From: Auricularia sp. M13
Lineage: Eukaryota; Basidiomycota; Agaricomycetes; Auriculariales; Auriculariaceae
NCBI GenBank assembly: GCA_037042915.1
Contig: CM073193.1
Coordinates: 7,130,001 to 7,194,000, forward strand
Length of the DNA stretch: 64,000 nt
Reading direction: 5' to 3'
Shown here: positions 12,337-22,876 of the stretch, piece by piece
Layout: the number at the start of each line of letters is the position of its first letter
How positions within the stretch are numbered: position 1 is the first letter of the stretch
The notes under the pieces: generated by a model
Told to the model about the DNA's origin: nothing
Databases searched by the model: none
Seen by the model: the letters and a program-made list of their open reading frames with translations, nothing else
Translations under genes and position numbers: made by a program

Positions 12337-15300
12337 ATGAGCACAGGCACAGAACTCATGACTAGCCGTCGGAAGCTCGTTACCTGTCGATGCCAGCACA
12401 CATGCGGCTCCTCTGGGCGACAGGTCACCCAGAATGTTGCCAAGTCCCATGCAGAAAAATCTTTGCGGCTCCAATCCCGCTCCAGGACGGTTCCTGACGC
12501 ACCACGGGCACCGTCTGCAACAGTCGTTGACCAGGCGAGCTCCAGCGGTATCTCAGTTACTCCTTCAGCTGCCATACCCGACTCCGTGCCTTACGGTGGT
12601 ACTGTCTCTGCCGAGTCTTCTTCGTCGCTGTCTGGCAACAGATTTCCCGTCGGCCCGACAACTCTCCCCGTTTCGCAGTTGCTCGACGGTGCCGAACTGC
12701 TCGCCGCTGCCTCAAGTACTGCAGGCGACGAGTTTCTACTGCTCTGCCAGTCCCCTTTGCGGACATCGGAGCTCTCTGCGCTCGTCGATGCGTTTGAGAC
12801 TACAAACGCAGCTGCGTCTGCGGCTGCAGTGCCTCTCACTCAGCGTGTTGCGGACACGCTCCCAAAGCCGTCAGATATTGAGCGCCGGATTACTCGGGCA
12901 TATCAACGTGCCCTGGACGACGCCACGCACCCGCTCGACGATGCGGCACAACTGGACGACCTCGCGGATGTAGACGGTGGCTACGAGGACAGCGTTGAGG
13001 ACGACACAGTATCTCTGCCCGATTCTGACACAGTCGCTGAGGACGTTGATGACCCTGACCCTTTTCACGACCCTGAATTCGATCCGTCCAATGGAGATTC
13101 CGATTTGTCTCATCTTGACCCCATTCTTGCGACAGTCTACGTCACCGTGAACTGGCTACATGAGCAGTGGCATCTTCCCCGGGCGCCGTGCCAGGTTCTG
13201 CTCCATGTATTCGGCCTGTTGTTCTACTTCCTTGGTTACCCGGATCTCAAGCGTAGGACGTTCGTCACGCTGAAATCGGTCCGCCGCGCGATTGGGACAG
13301 ACGTCAACATTCAATTGCTGCCTGTCTGTCCCAAGTGCCGCGAGGTCTTTCCGTCCGTCAATCCTCCCGACGTATGCCCTGCTTGTGATGAGCCACTATT
13401 TCGTACGACGACTAGGAACGGCAAACGGGTCGTCAGCGACGTTCCCGTCATCAAGTATCCTTACTGCCCCATCTCAGCGCAGCTCGCAACAATTCTCAGT
13501 CAGCCTGGCGTTGAGGCAACTTGCGATGCATGGAGGAAACGCTCGAGGGTTCCCGGCGAGTATCACGATGTGTTTGATGGTCAGGTGGTTCGCAACCTCA
13601 AGGCTCACGACGGTACACTGTTCTGGCGAAACGACTCAGGCTGTGAGAACGGCCCGGATGGCGAGCTTCGCCTTGGAGTCATGTGGGGATTAGACTGGTG
13701 CGCTCTTGGTCTGAGATTAGCTTTGTAGATTGGCTGACCACATCTACCGTACAGGTTCTCGCATATTGTCAGTAATACCGCACCCTCACACTCGCCGTGC
13801 CCGACATCATTTTCGATAGCTAATCTCTCTGAGGCGGAAAGGTACGTGTTTCGGCCATGTGGAGCATTGTCCGCTGTCTCACCATACCGCGTAGATTTCG
13901 CACAGCAAATCTCATCTGTACAAGCATTTTACCAGGGCCGAAGGAGCAGAGCGGCGATGAAGTTCAGCGTTTCATCCGTCCAATAGTTAGCAACCTGCTA
14001 CGACTCTGGAAGGATGGCATAATTGTTCATACGCCGTCCTGTCCGCAAGGTGCGCGCGCCATCCGTGTGGACGACGTCAACCTCTACTAAAACACGCCAG
14101 GCCGTCTTGTCCGCGTTATCTTGCTGGCTCTGGTCTGCGACAAACCGGCCGCGCACAAAGTTGCTGGCTTTGCGTCTCACCGCCACCGCTTCTTCTGCCA
14201 TTACTGTTGGTGCAAGAGCGATGAGATGGCGTCCGCTGATGCGTTCAAGCGTGATTGTACGCCTTGCTTTCTCAATTAATGTAATCCGTACTCATATAGT
14301 TCAGTTTCTCCTCCGCGTACAAACGAAGAACAGCGTGAACTTGGCGAGCGCTATAGACAGCTTCGGACGAAGGGAGAGCGCGACGCATTTGTCAAGGAAC
14401 ACGCTACCCGGTATTCCCAGCTGTCACGCCTCCCGTACTTTCGACCTGGTCAAGCAAGTTGTCATTGACCCGATGCACAATCTGGCTTTAGGTAGGCTTC
14501 TCTTGCCTGTTATTTCGCATATGCTTATGTGCGAAATCAGGGCTTGTTAAAACACAGTTTTATCATATTTGGGTGCAGAATGGTATCTTGACTGAGTCCA
14601 AACTGCACAAGCTGCACGAATTGATTTCGCTTGTGAGTAACCCTTCGCAAACTGCGGTCCACTTTTCTGATGACTGCACTTGACCAGTGCATCGTTCCTG
14701 ATTACTTGGGTCGTCTGCCGAAGGAGATCGGCGTTCCAGCTGGTGGCTCTCTCACCGCAGATCAATGGATCATTCTGGCAACCACCATGGGCCCCTTGAC
14801 TGTGTGTCTGAATTATGTCTGGGAACTGTTATACTTACTCGCTTCAGATCCCTCAGCTTTGGGACAGAAGTCTCGAGTCCGCTGAGCCGGGATTGGACCG
14901 CCGTGAAGCCGTGGCTCACTTCGAGCGGCAGAAACGCACTGCTGCAGAGGATCGGGCTCGCGAGAAGGAACTGGCAGCAGAGCAGCGGAGGCTCGCCAAA
15001 GCCTCCGCGCGCAGTGAGGTCGCTGATCGCGCAGAAGCTCAGGCCGGTAGTAGTACTGCGCCTGCAGATACGAATGCAACGGGCACCACTGCTGGCACAA
15101 AGCGAAAGCGCCCAGCACCTCAGCGTACACGACCAGTGCCAGAGATCCCATTTACTATGCATCCTGATGATCCTGCACATTTTCAGTTACTCTCGACGGC
15201 ACTACACATCCTTCTTCGCCACTCATTCACCGACGCCAAAATCGATGAAGCCGAGCAGCTTCTCCGTGATTATTGCGCAGAGATTATTCCAGTGAGTAGT

Positions 15301-16486
15301 TCCCTTTAATATTCCAAGTACTGGTCATGATATGAGCCAGCTCTATGGAACGGGAAGCATACGACCAAATCACCATTACGCGATACATGTCGCCGACTAT
15401 GCCCGTGCCTTCGGACCGCTCTGCGGCTTCTGGACATTTCTCTTCGAACGGCTCAACCGGGTGCTTAAGAGCTACAACACGAATAATCACGGGAACGGCG
15501 ATCTTGAAACCACCTTCTTTACTGAGTTCCTTCGAACGTGCAGCACTTCTCGTCTCGTGAGTCCGGCACAAGTTTGATACCGGTGAATCTGACCATACGA
15601 CAGGTTTACCAATTACTAAGGACTCCTGAGGGCTCAATTACCAACCTATCGCGCAGAGCAAATGTCCAAGGCTACTCACGAAGAGCGTGGAACACTCGCG
15701 GGACTTTCCCAGTTAGCCACTGATCTGGAGAATACCGGCATACGCGCACAAGGTCACGGTACGTTGGGCAATTCACCACACCTAGCCAAAATTATTTACA
15801 GGTGAATTAGACTGCGTGTTCCAGCTCAGTCGGGCTTACCAGAGACGCGATATGGGCAACATTCTCTACCAAGCTATCTTGTCAGAGCTACGCCGGACAC
15901 AGCCCCATTTACGACTCTATCATGCTCTCTTCAACGCTCCGACCGCGCGGTCTCAACCGCTTACCTCATCAGCCACTTTCTACGAGCATGTCACCGTCCG
16001 GGGGCGCAGGTATCACGCTTCAACATACCATGGAAACGTCAACAAGTCCCTCGTCTCCGCAATAGTTCCAGGGTTCAGCGGACTTTACACGCGAGTCGGC
16101 GAGATCATGGACATTGTTTCCTTTCAACAGGCAGGCACAGGCGACGTATTCTTATGGGCACACATGCGCTGGTTCACGCCGATTGCCATCGACAATATCC
16201 CGGACTCCTGGGGCACAACGTATGTGCCAAATCCGTCTACTATGTCTATTATTCATCGCTACATTGTGCGGCTGCATACAGATCCCACTTTGACCGGCGG
16301 CTCTGGAGGCGGGATGTTTATGACACCAGCATCGGTGCTCCAAGCCTGATAGATGTGATGTCTATTAGGAACCATGTTGCTCGTGTCCCCGTCGTGGTAG
16401 CTGGAACTGAAGCTTGGGCCACGATTGGATTGGATAAGGTACGCACAACACACTCTTTAATACCACTAGTACTACTACTTTACTGA
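12337..16486 (+). mobile_element. Tnp2-type (CACTA/CMC-like) DNA transposon with intron-rich transposase, frame-broken
   Basis: The long first exon (12337 to about 13698) carries a Cys-rich stretch (CPKCREVFP...CPAC) and then YPYCPISAQLATIL and DGELRLGVMWGLDW. In-frame introns at about 13699-13755, 13842-13891, 14050-14100 and 14254-14300 yield WFSHIV, LICTSILPGPKEQSGDEVQRF, LVCDKPAAHKVAGF and CHYCWCKSDEM. VIDPMHNLALG follows, then Y-rich blocks including LYGTGSIRPNHHYAIHVADY and a C-terminus with IRNHVARVPVVV. This is the agaricomycete Tnp2-like transposase layout. A T-run at 14439-14441 has one base too many, breaking LPYF from DLVKQVV. A further break is likely near 15605-15650 and another near 16349. 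It is therefore either a decaying copy or affected by assembly indels. I could not find the terminal repeats. Confidence 0.8.
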
Positions 16487-18909
16487 CCGCAAAACTTGCT
16501 AGGACACATAGGCGAGGTAGCAGTGTAGATCGAACGCGTGACCCTGGAGCACTGCTTGCCGAGGATCCTGCCCTCGATTCGACTGCGCTCGCCGGGCGGC
16601 GGCTAGACCTTGGCTTGGAAGTGAGCTGCAGGGTTAGACTGTTTGCGGTGTCCTCGTCCGTTGTCTCCATAAGCTGAAGAACCTCCCAGTCGTCCTCATG
16701 GAAGTCCGAGACTTTGAACTTGAATACGCTGCGGTCGAACCCCGCCACAGGTGGCCCTGAAATGAAGGTATCTGCATGGTCCTCCTCTTTCAGCCAGCCC
16801 TTGCTGATCAGATTGAAGGGCACAGGCGGTTTTGCACCCTTCGGCGGTCCTGGCACACGCGGCGACAGCATGCCATGTGGAGCGTGGAAGCGCTTGGTGA
16901 CAGGCGCGGCGCGTTTTCGCGGATGCAGTGTGTTGCGCTTGCCCTTCCTCTTCTTTCCGTTCCCAACGCCTTCGTCGTCTGCTTCCATTGGGTCGTCCTC
17001 GGGCTGATTCACACGCATCGCAGCCATGCGATAGTATATCGCAGTGCACTATGGCGCAGTCTATTTCAGCACAAGTGCTCTGTTTCGGGTGCAACATACC
17101 GTCTTGTTGCGATGCGCAGGCGGTACGCGCGCCCATGCGCCTTTGCCCGACTTGGTCGTCTGACGCGCTTGATCGATGTCACTGTTCCACACGTCGTTGT
17201 CGCTGCTGAAGAGGTCTGAACATAGGTCCGAGTCAACAAGGCCAATACTATTCTCGACGCCGTACAGCGCATCGAACTGTGGAGCGGCCTGGCGCAGGTG
17301 TGTCGCGGTCTTTGTGTCGTGGTCAGGCCTAAGTTTCAGCAGGATAGACACCAATGGACACACCATATGGCGCCGCGACCGATGTTTGTTTGCAGCCTTG
17401 CGTCCATCTCGTTTTTCCGCCGCTGCCTCGCTATTTTGGGCCACATACACGCCAGCCAAGTGTCGCCAGTAGCCCTTCGCAATCGACATCGCATACGCAG
17501 GCTTGAGTGACTCCGCAGGCACAAGAGAGGCCGCACCAATTTGCTGCACAACGTGTGTGAGTCGTCAGGCAACTCGTTTCGGCAAGCGCGCACCTGCTGC
17601 TGTTCCAGGGTCTTGCTAACAACCTCTTCCAGAAATTCGCGATTGATTTTTGCGGTAATCAAGACATCCCAGTTTGGATTCCACAGTCGAGCTTTACTTG
17701 CGGGATCTTGGCGGGGCGGAGCGTCGGGTTCGAGAGGACCAGGTAAGTCATCCTTCTCGCTTGCAACACCGAGCAGTTTCCGTGTCATCTGGTGGATTGC
17801 ATCCTGATACAGGTCAGTCGCATTGCCTCGAGGTTCTTGTTCTACTAACCTTGAGCTGTGTATGCTTCTGCGCGATATGCCGCGAGTCTTCCCGCCGGCC
17901 TGACGCATCCACCGCCACGAGCGCACTGAGCGCAGTCGCCAGCTCCGTGTTATGCTCTTCAAGATCCTCAATGTTGTCCTGGGCGGCCATTAGGTCTTCC
18001 TCGAGGTATTTCTGCCGGACAGTAACGTCGCTGAGTCTTTCGAGAACATCGTTGATTTTTGAGTATGCAGATGGGTCGGGCCGAGTCGGAAACACCAGAC
18101 TATCGTCCTCCTCCTCCGCTGGGAACTCCAAACGTGGCAAGCTCTCGCGCGCCTTGAGCTGCGCCTCACGGCACTGCTCCTCACGCCGCTTCCGCGCCTC
18201 TAGACGGGTTTGTTTGGCAGCAGCGGCCGCGGCCGCCCGAGCACCTTCTTTCTCTGCATCGGTCGTCTGCACCGGCGCCTGAATCTGCACACGGCTGCGC
18301 GCATCTGAGACTGTCTGCACAGGGGCATGGACCGGACGCCGGCAAGGTTGTGATGGGCGCAATCGGAGGAAAATGTGGTTGGCCAAAATGTGATGGTGTG
18401 CCGTGTGCTGCGCCTGCGTCTGAAGGCCACTGCTGCTGCTGGTACGTCCCTGGTGGCTGCCGTGGTGCATACATGTCGTGCTGATAACCTGCAGGCCCGT
18501 GTCCACCGGGCATTCCGCCTGGCACCGCCGCTTGTCCGGGCGACGTGAAGTTCGGTCCACCGCCAGTGGATGATGCACTTGGATGCGGCGCCGCACCATA
18601 AGACTGTCCATGGCCTGGTACGTAGCTCGGAGTAACTGTAGGATACCCATTTCCTGACTGGCCACCGTAGTTCTGCGTAGCAAAGGCTTCTGGCAACACA
18701 GAGGCTGTATGAGGTGGTCCGTACCCAGGGCCCTGGCCAGAGTGCGGATATATGTGGCCTGGCTGCTGCATTGACGGACCGTGGCTACCTGGGGGCGGTG
18801 CAGTCATATAGAATGAAGCTGCAGGTGCGTTATTTTGCCCAGGAGTGCCGTAGTGCCCGCCAGGCTGATGACCGTAGCCAGGCTGTGGGCCCGGATGCCC
18901 AGGCTGCAT
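16365..18909 (-). CDS. Gly/Pro-rich, coiled-coil hypothetical protein convergent with the transposase
   Basis: The start at 18909 opens a Gly/Pro/His/Gln-rich region of about 200 residues (MQPGHPGPQPGYGHQPGG). An Ala/Arg-rich charged helix (KEGARAAAAAAAKQTRLEAR) and a coiled coil (KYLEEDLMAAQDNIEDLEEHNTELATAL) follow. Later exons contain ARLWNPNWDVLITAKINREFLEEVV, then YAMSIAKGYWRHLAGVYVAQNS, then an acidic/basic C-terminal region (KKRKGKRNTLHPRKR; HEDDWEVLQLMETTDEDTAN). A frame change near 18332 (an extra base within CCGGTCC) must be assumed to link the first two parts. I recognise no named domain. The tail overlaps the transposase 3' end on the opposite strand, so it could be an accessory gene of the same element or simply a neighbour. 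Confidence 0.5.
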
Positions 18910-19399
18910 TGTCTAGCGCGTTGTCAAGCAATGGGCCGATTATCGGACGGGCTCAAGTGATTTTCTGCGAGTGCAAGGGCAAGAGCGCACCGGTTGCTAG
19001 CGCGTGGTCCATCAGTGGATCCACTAGTTCTACGATAATAGAGATGCTATTATTCAAACTGATCCCGGAAAGTAATCTTGAACTAAGCAAACCAAGAAAT
19101 GTTTGCAATGCAACACATGATGCGTAATGGATGATACGGAAGTGTGGAGATCGTGCCACGCGGTCGCATTCGATGTATCCAGACACGAATCTTGGAGCAA
19201 TCCACACATATCTTGAGGTAGATGCACCGCGTGTTTAGCTTCTATCAGGAGCATAATCCAAGATGGATCGCGACATGTACTGCGCAAGCTTGAGTGCGCA
19301 GACGGTTGAGAACAAGTAAGGAAATGGGTGCCTATCAGGCAGGTATCACGGTCAAAATCAACCTCACGTTCGGAGATTGACATCCTCTTGTTCGATTAT
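18910..19399. other. Intergenic, about 490 bp
   Basis: This lies between the start of the Gly/Pro-rich gene and the end of the old yellow enzyme gene. It contains no coding-like frame and no repeat that I can see. Confidence 0.5.
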
Positions 19400-20652
19400 C
19401 TAAACGGAGGAAATACGGAAGGAAACATTTTGCGGGTCCTGCAGTGATTAGCTTGCCAAACCCTCCGCCGTGCTGCCAGACCGCGACGACTCACATTCGC
19501 GAGGAAGTGCCGTGCAAATGCGATCCATATGTTTTCGCCGTTAGCGTCGGCGACCTTCGCGGCCTCCAGCGCTGTCTCCGGTGTGTATCCCCCGCAAGAA
19601 ATGAAAGGACGAGGGCTCCAGATCTTTCGGAGGAACTCGACGCTTTCTTCTGCTGGTTGATATTGGCCTTCGGGGGTACGCGCACCGCGTGCCTCTGTAA
19701 CGTGGATATACGCGAACTCTTGCCAGCGCGAGGCAATGGAGGATACGAGGTGGCTGAACTGCGGGATCGGATCCTTCATTCGCATGTGCTGGAAGGGGTC
19801 CCATGGGCTGAGGCGAATGGCCACGCGACTTTGGCCGATAGCTTCAACTAGTCGTTCGAGGACTTCAAGGGGAAACCGAGAGCGGTTCTCGATTGAGCCA
19901 CCATACTCGTCGGTGCGGTTATTGGTATTATCCTGGATGAACTGATCGACCAGATAACCTGGTTCTCATCAGCTTACTGTGGGTAACGGGGTACGATGCG
20001 AACTCCTCACCGTTGGCTCCGTGGACCTCGACGCCGTCAAATCCAGCACCATGTACCGCGAGCACCGCTGCCCTCGAAAACCACTGCACATAATCGGCTA
20101 TCTCTTCTCGGGCGAGAGGACGAGGTTGAACGTGTTTTTCATCCAGTGCAATGTTCCCACTGGAGACCACGCCGCTTGTGACACCGTCCCGCTTCAGAAT
20201 CTCCGAATTCGCGACGCGCCCTCCCGCCCAAAGCTGGAGAAAGATGTGGCTCTTATTTGCGTGGACTGCGTCTACGACCTATTGGCACGTATGAGTGCGT
20301 GCAGACCACCTCAGTTAATAGAAACAATGACCTCGCAACGCGGGAATAGGAAACGAGGGTCATTTTCGAAGGCAAGCGAACGCACCTTCTTCCACGCTGC
20401 CACTTGCTCAGGCTTCCACAGTCCGGGGACATTAGGGTAGCCTCCAGCTGCTGGGTCGATTACGCATCCCTCAGAGATAATGAGGGTACCGGGAACGCTC
20501 GAACGCTGGCGGTAGTATTCGACCATGAGATCCGTTGGTATGTAATCGTCTGTGTTTCGTAGGCGTGTCATGGGGGCCATCACCACTCGGTGCGCTGTGT
20601 CGACGCCACCGATATGCCCAGGCTTGAATAAAGCTTCAGATGATGTAGACAT
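19400..20652 (-). CDS. Old yellow enzyme, NADH:flavin oxidoreductase (FMN, TIM barrel)
   Basis: The N-terminus (LFKPGHIGGVDTAHRVVMAPMTRLRN, with IPTDLMVEYYRQRS and GTLIISEG) is the OYE FMN-binding region. Further exons give HIFLQLWAGGRVA, RPLAREEIADYVQWFSRAA, and, after an intron at about 20018-19966, HGANG joined to YLVDQFIQDNTNNRTDEYGGS. HGANGYLxDQF and RTDEYGGS are signature blocks of the family. The last domain has RLSPWDPF and FISCGGYTPETA. Such enzymes reduce enones, quinones and related electrophiles with NAD(P)H. A final intron with a CTAAT branch site would leave the C-terminus as ANDPQNVSFRISSV, roughly 20-25 residues shorter than usual, lacking the canonical PLNxYxRxTFY-like end. 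It is divergent from the dioxygenase. Confidence 0.88.
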
Positions 20653-21181
20653 GTTGTCCGAGATTGCTGGGTCGGGCAGCCCTTACTCTTTATACTCGCG
20701 TAAGCTGGTTTCAGCTGCTAGGATCTTCATGGCACGATAACTCGCGCCATTCGGCCTCTCAGCAAAGATTGACGCATCGGCGTCCAACGAAAGGCGCGCG
20801 CTCATTGTACTGCAAGAAGTCACGCAGGCATTTCCACATGAAACGTGTCCACATGTGCTCGCAGTCTCGCGATACAACCTCTCAGAGCCAACTTCAATTT
20901 TTTTCAGCTGAACCAAGCATCCCTTCGGCCCGAACGACCAGGTCCTCTCTTTAACTTGCGTACATGCTTATTCGAAGAAATTCTCGTCGTCGAAGGCCGC
21001 CGGCCACGCGATGCTTCCCAGCCAGGCCAGTGCTCGCGGGCGAACGGTTTTGGCGCAATGGATTGGTTGCCATTGGCTCGCCGGGCGCGGGAGGTCACCT
21101 GAACCGCAGCCCCTATAAACGGATGAGCCGGCGGCTGCATTTTCACCCCACACACCTCGAACCTGCTCGCACCCCAGCACC
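20653..21181. promoter_or_regulatory. Shared divergent promoter of the OYE and dioxygenase genes
   Basis: Only 529 bp separate the two start codons. On the plus strand CCCTATAAACGG at about 21110-21121 is a TATA-like box some 65 bp upstream of the dioxygenase ATG. A GC-rich block (20985-21060) is interrupted by AT-rich DNA. Divergent sharing suggests co-regulation, but I identify no specific operator. Confidence 0.5.
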
Positions 21182-22569
21182 ATGGCCAGCGTGTCGCAGA
21201 TGAAGGATCCGCTCCTTGTGGGCAAAGCCATTCGCGCCCAGCTCGAGCACGAGATCCCGAGGGTCCGTATACCTCCGTCGTTGCATGCGCATTGTGGCTG
21301 ACCGTGCACGCTCCGCAGGATCTGCCGCTGGAGAAGGACTTCGGCGAGCTCGAGGGCTATACGATCACCGACCAGTCCGTGTTATTACTTGGACAATCGT
21401 CCGGAATAGCTAACGAACAACCAGTGTACAAGAGCTGCATAACACGCTCAGCGTCAACCCCCGAACGACCTTCATCTTCAACAATCTCGTCAAGCATCTG
21501 CATGCCTTTGCACGCGAAACAATGCTCACGCACGAGGAGTGGTTGACCGCGATCAAGGCCCTCACTCGCGCCGGCAAGGAGAGCACAGAGCATGTCAACG
21601 AGTTCATTCTGCTCAGCGACTGCCTGGGCTTGAGCGTTCTCCTCGACGAGCTCAATCACCCCAAGCCCAAGGTGCGTGCATACATTCAAACATAACCATC
21701 TCCTGCACCAACTTGATGTCAGGGCTGCACCGCGGGATGTGAGGAAGGCCCTTTCCTCACACACGACGCGCCAGAGCTTCCCTCAGGCTCTACCATCTCG
21801 CACCCTGACACCACGGGTGAGAAGATGTTCTTCTCTGCGACGATCAAGAACACCAAGGGCGAGGGAATTCCTGGTGCCAAGGTCGAAGTGGTACGCAAGT
21901 GAGGAGCACAAGGCAATCTAAAGACTTATCTGTGACTCTTAGTGGCAAGCCAATGGCGAAGGCGTATACGATGTGCAGTACGATGTCAGAGAGTTCCCGG
22001 ATGACCGGGCACGCATCGTTGCGGAGCCCGACGGCTCATTCAATTACCGCGCAGTGCTGCCTACGGCATATCCTATCGTGCGCGACTCATCGTTGGTTCT
22101 ATGCATGCGCTAACATCGAATTGTAGCCCAACAGGGGTGTGACTGGAGATTTATTGTCTTCACTCGGTAGGGGATAGCGCATGGTAATGCCGCATAATTC
22201 TGACGAACTGCAGGTCGCCATGCTCATCGGGCATCGCACATCCACTTCCTTATCACTGCGCCTGGATATGATACGTAAGCTATAGGAAGCCTGCTTAGGT
22301 ATAATGCGCTGACGGACTGCAGCTTGACGAGCGCTCTTTACCCATCTCACTCGCCATTCCTGGGTACCGATCCCGTATTCGCGACCAAGAAGTCGCTTAT
22401 CTGCGAGCTCAAGCAAGATACTGACCCTAGCTCATGGAAAAAGCTGGGATTCAAGGAAGAGGAGGTCGTCAATGGTCGCGTCTGGCTGTGGCACTATGAC
22501 TTTGTTCTTCCCACGCTCGAAGAAGTCGCGAAGATTCGAGCTGGATTTGAACAGCGGAACAAGCAGTAG
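21182..22569 (+). CDS. Intradiol ring-cleavage dioxygenase (catechol / hydroxyquinol 1,2-dioxygenase type)
   Basis: This is a non-heme Fe(III) enzyme that opens catechol or 1,2,4-trihydroxybenzene rings between the two hydroxyls, producing cis,cis-muconate or maleylacetate. The N-terminal dimerisation domain is seen in TTFIFNNLVKHLHAFARETMLTHEEW. The catalytic domain includes EGPFLTHDAPELPSGSTIS, GAKVEVWQANGEGVYDVQY (first Tyr ligand), FNYRAVLPTAYPI (second Tyr) and SHIHFLITAPGYDTLTSALY (the two His ligands) after an intron that restores the frame. All four expected ligands are present. The end WLWHYDFVLPTLEEVAKI is normal. The length is about 330 residues over roughly seven exons. In white-rot fungi the usual substrate is hydroxyquinol from lignin-derived phenols; which substrate applies here cannot be read from sequence alone. 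Confidence 0.88.
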
Positions 22570-22876
22570 GTCTGATCGGACTCGATTTCGGTTGTCAATG
22601 CAATGTGTAGTTATACATGCACTACGGACGGGGGCCTGTGCAATTGAACACGGATGGATCCAGGGCAGGAGGATCGACATTGCTCTGAACAGTGGCTGTA
22701 CAGATGTCGGCAGGTTCGGCAAGGCATCCCGACAGCTCACTTTGCCTGTTGTGTCGTTCTTTGCAGCGCTCACAGAGCCCGGTACCTATCAGGCTGTCAA
22801 TGGGCGCTTGCAAGGGCGGGCTCACTTAAAGTCCGCGCTCGACCCTTCATCTCACGTTCATACGCCCGTTAGCAGC

